A DNA stretch of 64,000 nt from contig NZ_PVZG01000012.1 of assembly GCF_003002065.1 (NCBI RefSeq), positions 1 to 64,000 on the forward strand, read 5' to 3'. The position numbers and the translations under genes were made by a program. Source of the stretch: Pseudosporangium ferrugineum. GTDB taxonomy: Bacteria; Actinomycetota; Actinomycetes; Mycobacteriales; Micromonosporaceae. The notes under the pieces are model-generated. The model ran no database searches, was not told the origin of the DNA, and was given only the letters and a program-made list of their open reading frames with translations. Of this stretch, positions 7,785 to 15,589 are shown in pieces; the stretch's first letter is position 1; the number at the start of each line of letters is the position of its first letter.

Positions 7785-7813
7785 TTGATGTCGTGGGAGC
7801 GCTCCCATACTCT
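7785..7813 (+). promoter_or_regulatory. Cellulase promoter: -35 TTGATG, 17-base spacer, -10 TACTCT
   Basis: TTGATG (7785-7790) and TACTCT (7808-7813) are separated by exactly 17 bases, and the spacer is filled by the CebR-type palindrome. The start codon is 98 bases beyond the -10, leaving a leader. A repressor on the palindrome would block the polymerase directly. Confidence 0.7.
7794..7807. promoter_or_regulatory. CebR operator TGGGAGCGCTCCCA
   Basis: A perfect 14-base palindrome identical to the known binding site of CebR, the LacI-family repressor of cellulose and cello-oligosaccharide utilisation genes in Streptomyces and Thermobifida, released by cellobiose. It lies between -35 and -10 of the cellulase gene. 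No cebR gene is in this window, so the regulator must be encoded elsewhere. Confidence 0.9.
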
Positions 7814-7911
7814 GAAGCCGTCGCCGGTTCAGTGACAGGCTTCAATGACCGGCGGCCTCTTCCGGCTGCGCCTGCCCCGGGCGCAACCTTGTCCTCCAGG
7901 AGCGCTCGCGC

Positions 7912-9651
7912 ATGAGACCACATCCCCACAGCGTCGCCCGCGGCCTGGCCGCCGCGGCCGCGGTCACCCTCCTCACCGGCGCCGGCATCGCCGTCGCCGC
8001 CTCCCAGGCCAGTGCCGCGGCCGGCTGCCGCGTCACTTACTCGGTCAACCAGTGGAGCACCGGCTTCACCGGCAACGTCGCGGTCACCAACCTCGGCGAC
8101 CCCATCACCGGCGGCTGGACGCTGGCCTGGGACTTCGCCGGCAACCAGCGCGTCACACAGGGCTGGAACGGCACCTTCACCCAGTCCGGCCAGCGCGTCA
8201 GCGTGGCCAGCCCGTCGTACGCGAACAGCCTCGCCACCAACGCGACGGCCACGCTGGGCTTCAACGCCGACTACTCGGGCACGAACGCGGCCCCGGCGAG
8301 CTTCACCCTCAACGGCACCCAGTGCACCGGGCAGGTACCGACGACTCCGTCCTCGCCGTCGAGCCCCACCCCGTCGGAGCCGACCCCCTCGGACCCGACG
8401 ACCCCCGGCACGAAGGCCGACAACCCGTACGCGGGCGCCCGCGGCTACGTCAACCCGGAGTGGAAGGCCAAGGCCGACGCCGAGCCCGGCGGCAGCCGCG
8501 TCTCGAACAACCCGACCGCCGTCTGGCTGGACCGGATCGCCGCCATCGAGGGCACCCCGGACTCCAGCTCGAACGGGGCGATGGGCCTGCGCGACCACCT
8601 CGACGCCGCGCTCGCCCAGGGCGCCGGCTACATCCAGCTGGTCATCTACAACCTGCCCGGCCGTGACTGCTCGGCGCTCGCCTCCAACGGTGAGCTCGGG
8701 GTGAACGACCTGCCGAAGTACAAGGCGCAGTACATCGACCCGATCGCCGCGATCGAGAGCGACACGAAGTACCGCAACCTGCGCATCATCAACATCGTCG
8801 AGATCGACTCGCTGCCCAACCTGGTGACCAACACCAACCTCGCCACCTGCGCCACGATGAAGCAGAACGGCGGCTACGTGCAGGGCGTCGGGTACGCGCT
8901 GAACAAGCTCGGCGCCATCCCGAACGTCTACAACTACGTCGACGCGGCGCACCACGGCTGGATCGGCTGGGACAGCAACTTCGGCCCGAGCGCGGACATC
9001 ATGCTCGAGGCGGCCCGGGCGTCCGGCAACGTCCGCAACGTGCACGGCTTCATCACCAACACGGCCAACTACTCGGCGCTGACCGAACCGCACTTCACGA
9101 TCAACACCAACGTGAACGGCACCTCGGTGCGGCAGTCCAAGTGGGTCGACTGGAACTACTACGTCGACGAGCTGACCTTCGCCCAGGCGTTCCGGCAGAA
9201 GCTGGTCCAGGTCGGCTTCGACTCCGGCATCGGCATGCTGATCGACACGTCCCGCAACGGCTGGGGCGGCACCGGCCGGCCCGCCGCGGCGAGCACCTCC
9301 ACCAACGTCGACACCTTCGTCAACCAGTCCCGCATCGACCGCCGGGCGCACGCCGGCAACTGGTGCAACCAGGACGGCGCGGGCCTCGGCGAACGCCCGA
9401 AGGCGGCCCCCGCCGCCGGCATCGACGCGTACGTCTGGGTCAAGCCGCCGGGCGAGTCGGACGGCTCGAGCACCGAGATCCCCAACAACGAGGGCAAGGG
9501 CTTCGACCGGATGTGCGACCCCACGTACGGCGGCAACGACCGCAACGGCAACAACCCCACCGGAGCCCTGTCCGGCGCCCCCATCTCGGGTGCCTGGTTC
9601 TCGGCCCAGTTCCGCCAGCTCATGGCGAACGCCTATCCCCCGCTCTCCTGA
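7912..9651 (+). CDS. Secreted CBM2-GH6 cellulose 1,4-beta-cellobiosidase
   Basis: A 579-residue exported cellulase. Residues 1-36 form a signal peptide; 38-140 are a family 2 cellulose-binding module closed by Cys39 and Cys138 with surface aromatics (Trp48, Trp69, Trp85); 141-168 are a Ser/Thr/Pro linker; 170-579 are a glycoside hydrolase family 6 domain. GH6 signature 1 is VIYNLPGRDC (244-253) and signature 2 is NIVEIDSLPN (294-303), where EID instead of EPD is typical of the exo-acting Cel6B-like subgroup. It should release cellobiose from non-reducing ends of cellulose. The gene is monocistronic, with a CebR box in the promoter and a strong terminator after it. Confidence in family is high, in exo mode moderate to high. 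Confidence 0.96.
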   Translation: MRPHPHSVARGLAAAAAVTLLTGAGIAVAASQASAAAGCRVTYSVNQWSTGFTGNVAVTNLGDPITGGWTLAWDFAGNQRVTQGWNGTFTQSGQRVSVASPSYANSLATNATATLGFNADYSGTNAAPASFTLNGTQCTGQVPTTPSSPSSPTPSEPTPSDPTTPGTKADNPYAGARGYVNPEWKAKADAEPGGSRVSNNPTAVWLDRIAAIEGTPDSSSNGAMGLRDHLDAALAQGAGYIQLVIYNLPGRDCSALASNGELGVNDLPKYKAQYIDPIAAIESDTKYRNLRIINIVEIDSLPNLVTNTNLATCATMKQNGGYVQGVGYALNKLGAIPNVYNYVDAAHHGWIGWDSNFGPSADIMLEAARASGNVRNVHGFITNTANYSALTEPHFTINTNVNGTSVRQSKWVDWNYYVDELTFAQAFRQKLVQVGFDSGIGMLIDTSRNGWGGTGRPAAASTSTNVDTFVNQSRIDRRAHAGNWCNQDGAGLGERPKAAPAAGIDAYVWVKPPGESDGSSTEIPNNEGKGFDRMCDPTYGGNDRNGNNPTGALSGAPISGAWFSAQFRQLMANAYPPLS

Positions 9652-9662
9652 CCACAACCCGG

Positions 9663-9694
9663 GGGCGGCCCGGCGCTGGTGCGCCGGGCCGCCC
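9663..9694. terminator. Strong hairpin terminator between the cellulase and MFS genes
   Basis: A perfect 14-base inverted repeat (GGGCGGCCCGGCGC and its complement) with a TGGT loop, just after the cellulase stop and just before the convergent small MFS subunit gene. It lacks a T-run, as is common in actinobacteria. Confidence 0.75.
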
Positions 9695-9703
9695 GCCCGT
9701 CCG

Positions 9704-9811
9704 CTACCGGAACAGCTTCGCCGCGGTGATGGCCGTCTGGATGACGCCGTACCCGAGCAGGATCGCCACCAGGGCCCAGGAGACCACCAGCCGGACCGTC
9801 GAGGTCTTCAT
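9704..9811 (-). CDS. MFS transporter small subunit (35 residues, one membrane helix)
   Basis: A 35-residue peptide, MKTSTVRLVV...TAAKLFR, with a single membrane helix (about residues 8-30). Its ATG overlaps the stop of the OFA-type MFS gene by four bases (ATGA). Small single-helix partners coded right behind OFA-family MFS transporters are known in actinobacteria and are annotated as MFS transporter small subunit. It probably associates with and stabilises the transporter. It is too short for most gene callers' default cut-offs, so it is easily missed. Confidence 0.8.
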   Translation of the reverse strand: MKTSTVRLVVSWALVAILLGYGVIQTAITAAKLFR

Positions 9812-11193
9812 GCCACCGCCTCCTTCTCGCCGGCGCGCTCGTGGTAGCGCTCCGGCACCGGCTGCACGAGCAGGTTGGCGACGAAGCCGACCAGCAGCAG
9901 CCCGACCATCGTGAACAGGGCCGGCTGGTACGCCGACGCCGTGAGGGTGCCCGGCTTGCCCTGGGCGTCCAGGAAGCCGTTGACGATCAGCGGGCCGGCC
10001 ACGCCCGCGGCCGACCAGGCGGTCAGCAGCCGGCCGTGGATGGCGCCGACCTGGTACGTGCCGAACAGGTCGCGCAGGTACGCCGGCACGGTCGCGAACC
10101 CGCCACCGTAGAACGACAGGATGATGCCGGCGAGCAGGACGAACAGGGCGACCGCGGCGTGACCGACCGAGGCGAGCAGTGCGTACAGGATCATGCCGAC
10201 GCCGAGATAGACCAGGTAGATGCGCTTGCGGCCGATGAGGTCCGAGGTCGACGACCAGACGAACCGGCCCGCCATGTTGAACAGCGACAGCAGCCCGACG
10301 AAGCCGGACGCGGCGGCGACCGCGACGGTGGACTTCCCGCCGTCCTCCCGGAAGAAGTCCTGGATCATCGGGCTCGCCTGTTCGAGGATGCCGATGCCGG
10401 CGGTCACGTTGCAGAACAGCACGATCCAGAGCAGCCAGAACGAGCGCGTCCGGATGGCGTTCGCGGCCGAGACGCTCGCGGTGGTGACCAGCGGCTTCTC
10501 GCGTACGGAAGCAGGGTCGAAACCCGCCGGCACCCACCCCTGCTCGGGTACGCGGATGTTCAGCACGCCGAACATCATGACGGCGAAGTAGCCGATGCCC
10601 AGCGTCAGGAAGAGCGCGACGAGCGCCCCGCCGGAGGCCACCGAGGTGGACACGTCCGGGTCGTAGCCCCCGTCGTAGAACGACAGCAGCTGCCGCGACA
10701 GCGGGCTGGCGATCAGCGCGCCGCCGCCGAAGCCCATGATCGCCAGGCCGGTGGCGAGCCCGGGACGGTCCGGGAACCACTTGATCAGCGTGGAGACCGG
10801 CGAGATGTAGCCGATGCCCAGGCCGATCCCGCCGAGCACGCCGTAGCCCAGGTAGACGAGCCAGAGCTGCTTCGTGCCGATCCCGAGCGCGGCGACCAGG
10901 AAGCCCGCGGCCCAGAAGCACGCCGAGACGAACATCGCCTTGCGCGGGCCGTTGGCCTCGACCCAGGTGCCGCCGACCGCCGCGGACAGCCCGAGCATGA
11001 CGATGGCGATGCTGAAGATGATGCCGACCGCGGTCTGGCCGGCGTCGAAGTGCGCGATGAAGGAGTTCTTGTAGACGCTGGTGGCGTACACCTGGCCGAT
11101 GCAGAGGTGGACGGAGAGCGCGGCCGGCGGGATCAGCCAGCGGCTGAAGCCGGGCGGCGCCACGGAATGCTTGCGGTCTAGCGCGGACAGCAT
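9808..11193 (-). CDS. OFA-family MFS transporter (oxalate/formate antiporter type)
   Basis: A 461-residue, 12-helix major facilitator. GLGIGYISPVSTLIKWFPDRPGLATGLAIMG is the characteristic OFA-family segment around helices 4-5 (the RxxGLATG pattern), and IGRKRIYLVYLG is the loop 8-9 motif. The family carries oxalate/formate and other small carboxylates. ATG 11193 has GGGAGG eight bases upstream; the longer frame adds 25 residues without support. It is cotranscribed with the small subunit that overlaps its stop. The substrate is not fixed: no oxalate- or formate-metabolising gene is adjacent. A short palindrome GTTGC-C-GCAAC at 11256-11266 lies upstream and may be a regulator site. Confidence 0.9.
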   Translation of the reverse strand: MLSALDRKHSVAPPGFSRWLIPPAALSVHLCIGQVYATSVYKNSFIAHFDAGQTAVGIIFSIAIVMLGLSAAVGGTWVEANGPRKAMFVSACFWAAGFLVAALGIGTKQLWLVYLGYGVLGGIGLGIGYISPVSTLIKWFPDRPGLATGLAIMGFGGGALIASPLSRQLLSFYDGGYDPDVSTSVASGGALVALFLTLGIGYFAVMMFGVLNIRVPEQGWVPAGFDPASVREKPLVTTASVSAANAIRTRSFWLLWIVLFCNVTAGIGILEQASPMIQDFFREDGGKSTVAVAAASGFVGLLSLFNMAGRFVWSSTSDLIGRKRIYLVYLGVGMILYALLASVGHAAVALFVLLAGIILSFYGGGFATVPAYLRDLFGTYQVGAIHGRLLTAWSAAGVAGPLIVNGFLDAQGKPGTLTASAYQPALFTMVGLLLVGFVANLLVQPVPERYHERAGEKEAVA

Positions 11194-11299
11194 GACGGGT
11201 GCCTCCCGAGCCGGTCGATGATGATCGATGAACCTCATCTTCGGCCCGGTCAAAAGTTGCCGCAACAATTAGTGCCCGGCCGGTCATGAGGGGATGTGA

Positions 11300-11434
11300 C
11301 GACGCAAACGCGACAAGGTTCGCCTCGTCGACGGCTCGGCCCTGCCCTGGCTGCTGGTGGTGGCGGGCAACTGCGCCCGTAGCAGCCGCGCCCGGTCCCG
11401 TCTGGGTTCGAAGCTGGGGAGCAGCGATGAGTGA
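11300..11434 (+). pseudogene. Remnant of an ECF-type RNA polymerase sigma factor
   Basis: Forty-four codons without a start, directly after an in-frame stop, read RRKRDKVRLVDGSALPWLL followed by VVAGNCARSSRARSR. This resembles the stretch after region 2 of actinobacterial ECF-like sigma factors (typically ...GSVLPWLLVTATNxxRNxxRxxRR). The frame ends at a TGA that overlaps the ATG of the following remnant, the usual arrangement of such a sigma gene with its partner. Upstream sigma region 2 and downstream region 4 are missing. I read it as an internal fragment of a deleted gene; similarity is judged by eye only. Confidence 0.45.
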
Positions 11435-11896
11435 GCCGATGACCCTTCCCGCCGACCGCGATCTTCCGCCCGGCCGCGCCGCCCGGATGCGCGGCGAGCT
11501 GCTGCGGGCCGCGCGCGGTCGCCCGCGGCGGTCGCGCCGGTGGCTGCCGGCCCTCGCGGCGGCGGTGGTCGTGCCTCCTCGGGCGTCGACGGCGGCGCCG
11601 TGACGGTGCTGGGCCGGGTGAGCACCCGGGTGCACCGCCTGGTGCTCGACCACGGCACCGGCCGCACGACCGGGGCCCGGCTGCGCGACGGCGCGTTCGG
11701 GCTGGTCAGCCGCGCGGCGGACGTGCGGCCGGACGCCGCGCTGGTCAGCTACGACGCCGGCGGCGGGCAGCTGGGGTGGCTGCCGCTGTTCCGCCGCGGG
11801 GACCGGCCGGAGCCGTGCTACACCGGCCCGGACGGCGCCGTGCTGTACGGCCGGCCCGGCCCGGACTGCCGCCCCGCCGAACGCTGGGGGCGGTAG
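11427..11896 (+). pseudogene. Frameshifted partner gene of the sigma remnant (membrane-anchored protein)
   Basis: An ATG with GGGGA upstream begins MSEPMTLPADRDLPPGRAAR, then a basic stretch and the start of a hydrophobic segment (WLPALAAAVVV), but the frame closes at 11603. The +2 frame continues sensibly from about 11600 as GAVTVLGRVSTRVHRLVLDH to a stop at 11896. Together they look like one gene for a single-pass membrane protein of the kind encoded after ECF sigma genes, broken by a frameshift or small deletion near 11570-11600. No catalytic motif is seen. It could instead be a short intact 58-residue ORF plus an unrelated one, but the shared codon bias and the neighbouring sigma remnant favour decay. 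Confidence 0.45.
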
Positions 11897-11904
11897 ACAT
11901 GCGG

Positions 11905-11937
11905 GAGCCGGGCGCGGCAGGTGCCCGCGCCCGGCTC
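11905..11937. terminator. Hairpin terminator after the GH2 gene
   Basis: A perfect 13-base inverted repeat, GAGCCGGGCGCGG and complement with a 7-base loop, lies 11 bases past the stop of the minus-strand GH2 gene, in the gap to the plus-strand remnant. It can stop transcription from both sides. Confidence 0.7.
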
Positions 11938-11948
11938 TCCGGGGGGTG

Positions 11949-14510
11949 TCAGTTGCCCGAGGCGTACAGCTGCTTGATCTCGGTGTCGGACAGGGCCCGG
12001 TCGTAGAGGTGCACCTGGTCCACCGTGCCGTCGAGGTAGTCGACGGGGTTGCCGTTGTACTTGCCGCGGCCGATGATCGTGTTGCCGGTCGGCGCGGGCT
12101 GCGGCAGGCAGGCGCTGGTGCGGCCGGCCGGTTCGCCGTCCACGTAGAGCCGCAGCTCACCCTTGACCGAGTCGCGGACGCCGGTGAGGTGGTACCAGCG
12201 GCCGGCCTCCGGCTTGACCGGGCCGAGGGCCCGTACGCCCGCGAAGCTCATCGCGAAGCGCTGGTCGGCGCCGGAATACTGCAGGAAGAAGTCGCTGACG
12301 GTGGCGCCGTCCTGGCTGACGATCGTCTGGAACGCCCCGTCCGCCTTGTCGAGCTTGACCCACGCCGACGCGGTGTAGTCCGACGCCGTGTTCAGGATCG
12401 GCGCGCCGGTGTCCACGAACTGCGACGAGCCGTTGAGGTCGAGGCCCTTGCCGTTCTTGGCGTCCACGTAGCCCGGTCCGCCGACGAGGGTGCCGTCGTG
12501 GTCGCCGGCCGCGTCCTCGGCGGTGCCGTCGAGCGGGTAGAAGGAGACGCCGGTGAGGCCCGGGGTGCCGGGAGCCGGCTGCGGGGTGTTGCCCGGGGTG
12601 CCGTCGGCCTTGGCGATGATCTCCCGGTTGATGGCCCGGACCTGCTTGAGGTCCATCTTGGCCACCTGCCGGTCGTACGTCCAGAAGCCGTTGAGCTCGG
12701 CCTCGACGTCGGTGATCTGGGTGTAGATCGCCGCGCTGATGCCGCAGGACTGCGCCGCGGTGATGACCTTGCGCTGGTTGTCCACGTACTTGCGGGTCAG
12801 GGTCGCGGAGTCCGGCGTCATCTCGTACGCCTGCCCGTCGCCGAACCACATGTGGTTGGAGACCTTGAGGCCGTACCCGCCGTGCTCGCCGTCGATCGAG
12901 GCGCGGGTGGCGTCGGGCGACGGCGCCGCGGGGCCGCCGTTGTTGTACTCGTGCCAGTCGATGATGTCGCCCCTGCCCGAGTCACCCTTCGAGTTGCAGC
13001 AGTTCACGCCGCTGTGCGCGTTGACCAGCCGGCTCGGGTCCTGCCGCTTGACGTCGTCGGCGATGCGGCCGGTGGCGGTGCGGTCCCACTCGCCCCAGCC
13101 CTCGTTGAACGGCACCCAGGCGATGATCGAGGTCCAGCTGCGGTGCTCGCGGACCATCTCGTGCAGTTCGGCCTCGTACTGGGCGCGCCAGTCGGCGGGG
13201 ATCGGGCCGGTGTTGGCGGCCGGCATGTCCTGCCACACCAGCAGGCCCAGCTTGTCGGCCCAGTAGTACCAGCGGTCGGGCTCGACCTTGATGTGCTTGC
13301 GGACCGCGTTGAAGCCCATGACCTTGTGCTGCTGCAGGTCGAACTTGAGGCCGGCGTCGGTCGGCGCGGTGTTCAGGCCGTCCGGCCAGAAGCCCTGGTC
13401 CAGGGTCGACATGTTGAACAGGATCTTGCCGTTGAGGGCGATCCGGAGCTTGCCGTCGGCGCCCTTGGCGGTGCCGATCTCGCGCATGCCGAAGTAGGAC
13501 TCGACGGTGTCGACGACCCGGTTGCCGGCGAGCAGCGTGACCTCGAGGTCGTAGAGGAACGGGTCGTCCGGGGTCCACAGGTGCGGCTTGAGGACGGGCA
13601 CGCGGATCTCCGTACCCGTGGCTCCGGTGGCCCGGCCGACCACCTTGCCGCGGCTGCGCGCGACGGCCCGTACGGTCAGGCCCTCGCCCTTGACCGCGTT
13701 GGCGGTGAGCTTGAGCGACGAGGTCCTGAGATCGGGGGTGAGGCCCAGGTCGGTGATGCTGGAGGCCGCCACGGGCTCCATCCACACCGTCCGCCAGATG
13801 CCGGAGCTGCCCTGGTAGAAGATGCCGCGGTCGCTCTGGCGGCGCTGCTTGCCGATGGGCTGGCCGGTCGCGTCGGTGAGGTCCTCGGCCCAGACGATGA
13901 GTTCCTGCGGGCCGGTGCCGGTCAGGGCGTCGGTCACGTCGACGTCGAAGCCGTCGTAGCCGCCGCGGTGGGTGGCGACCTGCTTGCCGTTGACGAAGAC
14001 CTTGGCGTCGTAGTCGACGGCGCCGAAGTGCAGCTGGAGGCGCTGCCCCGAGCCGATCTTCCAGGACGACGGGACGGTGAAGGTGCGCCGGTACCACATC
14101 CGGTCCTCGTGGCGCTGGATGCCGGAGAGCGCGGACTCGATCGGGTACGGCACCAGCACCCGCTCGCCCAGCGACTGCCCGGCGGGCACGGCCTGACCCA
14201 CCTCGGCCTTGGCGAACTCCCACACGCCGTTGAGGTTCTGCCACCTGTCGCGGACGAGCTGCGGGCGCGGGTACTCGGGCAGGGCGTTGTCCGGGCCGAC
14301 CGCGTCCGTCCACGGGGTGGCGATCGGCGGGATTCCCTTGTGCCAGGTGGTGCCGGCCTGCGCGGCCACGGCTCCGGTGAGCTTCGGGGCCGCTGCCGGG
14401 GCGGCGGGGGTGGGTGCGGGCGCCGCGCTGGCGGGCACCGCGGCGCCGACGGCCAGTAGGGTGGCGGCGGCAGCGAGGGCCTGCCGTCGGCGGGTCCGGG
14501 CTAGGTTCAC
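11949..14510 (-). CDS. Secreted GH2-family beta-glycosidase with C-terminal LamG module
   Basis: An 853-residue exported enzyme. Residues 1-30 are a basic signal peptide (RTRRRQALAAAATLL). The next part follows the GH2 order: sugar-binding jelly-roll (WYRRTFTVP, VNGKQVATHRGGYDGFDVDV), Ig-like domain, then TIM barrel with MGFNAVRKHIK, WQDMPA and the acid/base pair in WVPFNEGWG. A nucleophile glutamate is likely in IDGEHGGYG. After an APGTPG linker, about residues 650-853 form a concanavalin A/LamG-like domain (NGSSQFVDTG, YTASAWVKLD, LRLYVDGEPAG). Specificity (galactosidase, mannosidase, glucuronidase or other) cannot be set. GTG 14510 is preferred because AAGGGA lies seven bases upstream. No CebR box was seen before it. 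Confidence 0.9.
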   Translation of the reverse strand: MNLARTRRRQALAAAATLLAVGAAVPASAAPAPTPAAPAAAPKLTGAVAAQAGTTWHKGIPPIATPWTDAVGPDNALPEYPRPQLVRDRWQNLNGVWEFAKAEVGQAVPAGQSLGERVLVPYPIESALSGIQRHEDRMWYRRTFTVPSSWKIGSGQRLQLHFGAVDYDAKVFVNGKQVATHRGGYDGFDVDVTDALTGTGPQELIVWAEDLTDATGQPIGKQRRQSDRGIFYQGSSGIWRTVWMEPVAASSITDLGLTPDLRTSSLKLTANAVKGEGLTVRAVARSRGKVVGRATGATGTEIRVPVLKPHLWTPDDPFLYDLEVTLLAGNRVVDTVESYFGMREIGTAKGADGKLRIALNGKILFNMSTLDQGFWPDGLNTAPTDAGLKFDLQQHKVMGFNAVRKHIKVEPDRWYYWADKLGLLVWQDMPAANTGPIPADWRAQYEAELHEMVREHRSWTSIIAWVPFNEGWGEWDRTATGRIADDVKRQDPSRLVNAHSGVNCCNSKGDSGRGDIIDWHEYNNGGPAAPSPDATRASIDGEHGGYGLKVSNHMWFGDGQAYEMTPDSATLTRKYVDNQRKVITAAQSCGISAAIYTQITDVEAELNGFWTYDRQVAKMDLKQVRAINREIIAKADGTPGNTPQPAPGTPGLTGVSFYPLDGTAEDAAGDHDGTLVGGPGYVDAKNGKGLDLNGSSQFVDTGAPILNTASDYTASAWVKLDKADGAFQTIVSQDGATVSDFFLQYSGADQRFAMSFAGVRALGPVKPEAGRWYHLTGVRDSVKGELRLYVDGEPAGRTSACLPQPAPTGNTIIGRGKYNGNPVDYLDGTVDQVHLYDRALSDTEIKQLYASGN

Positions 14511-14740
14511 GCGTGGTCCCTTCGGAGCGGAAGTGACGCGGGCAGCGCCGGGCAGCACTCCACCGTGGAGGACGGGATTCGGGAGCGCCTGAGTGGACCG
14601 CCCATGAGTTCACACATTTCAACAAGGTTGCTCAGGTAACGTCAAGATTTCCGCCGAAGAACTTCGATGCTCAGACACTTTCCAACATGGACGCGCAGCG
14701 ACGCCCCATGCCGTTCAGCCGGGTATGGGACGATGCGCCG
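14511..14740. promoter_or_regulatory. Divergent promoter region between GH2 and cutC
   Basis: About 230 bases separate the two divergent starts. An A/T-richer patch (ttcacacatttcaacaaggttgctc, split here in description only) at 14600-14635 and a second near 14643-14680 are the likely promoter areas. No recognisable operator was found. Confidence 0.35.
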
Positions 14741-15403
14741 GTGCCGATATCGATCTTGGAAGTCATCGCTCTGACCCCCGCCGACGCGGTGGCCGCGCGC
14801 GAGGGCGGGGCCGACCGGGTCGAACTGGTCACCGACATGCGCCGCCAGGGCCTCACCCCGGCGATCGCCACCTACGCCGCGGTCCGCGAGGCCGGCCTGC
14901 CGGTCCGGGTGATGCTCCGCGGCCAGGACGGGTACGCGCTCGGCGACGCGGAAGGGCTCGTCCGGGCCGCCGCGGCGCTGCGCGAGGCCGGCGCGGACGA
15001 GTTCGTGCTGGGCTTCCTCGACGCCGCCGGCGCGGTGGACCTCGCGGCCGTCGAGGCGGTGCTGACGGTGATCGAGGGCTGCCGGTGGACATTCCACCGG
15101 GCGATCGACCATGCGGCCGACCGCGCCGCCGCCTGGGCGGCGCTGAGCGGCCTGCCGGGACTCGACTGCGTGCTCACCGCGGGCGGCCCGGACGGCGTCG
15201 GCGCCGGGCTGGCCACGCTGGTCGCCGAGGCGGGTCACCGGCCGCGGGTGCTGGCCGGGGGCGGGCTGCGCCCCGGGCACGTGGCGCCGCTGCTCGACGC
15301 CGGGGTCGACGCGTTCCACACCGGCAGCGCGGTCCGGCCCGGCGGCCGCTGGGACGCGCCGGTCGACGCCGCTCTCGTCCGCGCGTGGCGCGCCCTAGCG
15401 TGA
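14741..15403 (+). CDS. cutC: CutC-family protein (copper homeostasis protein CutC)
   Basis: A TIM-barrel protein of about 220 residues. The start LEVIALTPADAVAAREGGADRVEL matches CutC (LEI...ALxAxxxGADRVEL), with further family segments GLTPA, VRVMLRGQDGYAL, FVLGFLDAAGAVD, TFHRAIDH, VLTAGGPDG and LAGGGLRPGH. CutC has been tied to copper tolerance in E. coli but its reaction is unsettled. GTG 14741 makes the N terminus match the family; longer frames from 14687 or 14708 would add an unusual leader. The 3' end overlaps a small lipoprotein gene on the other strand by nine bases. Confidence 0.88.
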   Translation: MPISILEVIALTPADAVAAREGGADRVELVTDMRRQGLTPAIATYAAVREAGLPVRVMLRGQDGYALGDAEGLVRAAAALREAGADEFVLGFLDAAGAVDLAAVEAVLTVIEGCRWTFHRAIDHAADRAAAWAALSGLPGLDCVLTAGGPDGVGAGLATLVAEAGHRPRVLAGGGLRPGHVAPLLDAGVDAFHTGSAVRPGGRWDAPVDAALVRAWRALA

Positions 15404-15532
15404 GGGCGGCGGGGGCGGGGTGGTGGAGCTGACCACCTCGAACGACACCGGCCGGGGCATCTCCTGTTTGTCGCCGCAACCGCTGAGCAGAACGAGCAGG
15501 GCCGCCGCGGCGGCGAGGGGAAGAGTGCGCAT
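15395..15532 (-). CDS. Small lipoprotein (45 residues)
   Basis: A 45-codon frame, MRTLPLAAAAALLVLLSGCG then a short Pro-rich tail ending TTPPPPPSR. The hydrophobic core ends with a lipobox LLSGC, so the mature part would be a lipid-anchored peptide of about 27 residues. No clear ribosome-binding site precedes the ATG. Its end overlaps the end of cutC by nine bases. It sits just downstream of the UDP-glucose dehydrogenase gene on the same strand. Function unknown; the lipobox is the main argument that it is real. Confidence 0.5.
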   Translation of the reverse strand: MRTLPLAAAAALLVLLSGCGDKQEMPRPVSFEVVSSTTPPPPPSR

Positions 15533-15589
15533 GACCGTGCACGTTCGCAGGCGGATGTCAGGAAGTTGTGCGCATCGGCGACCCGCTTT

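Noticed and set aside
14511..14600. CebR box upstream of the GH2 gene
   Set aside because: A sequence GGGAGCGCC occurs near 14580, but only one half of the palindrome is present, so no operator is claimed.
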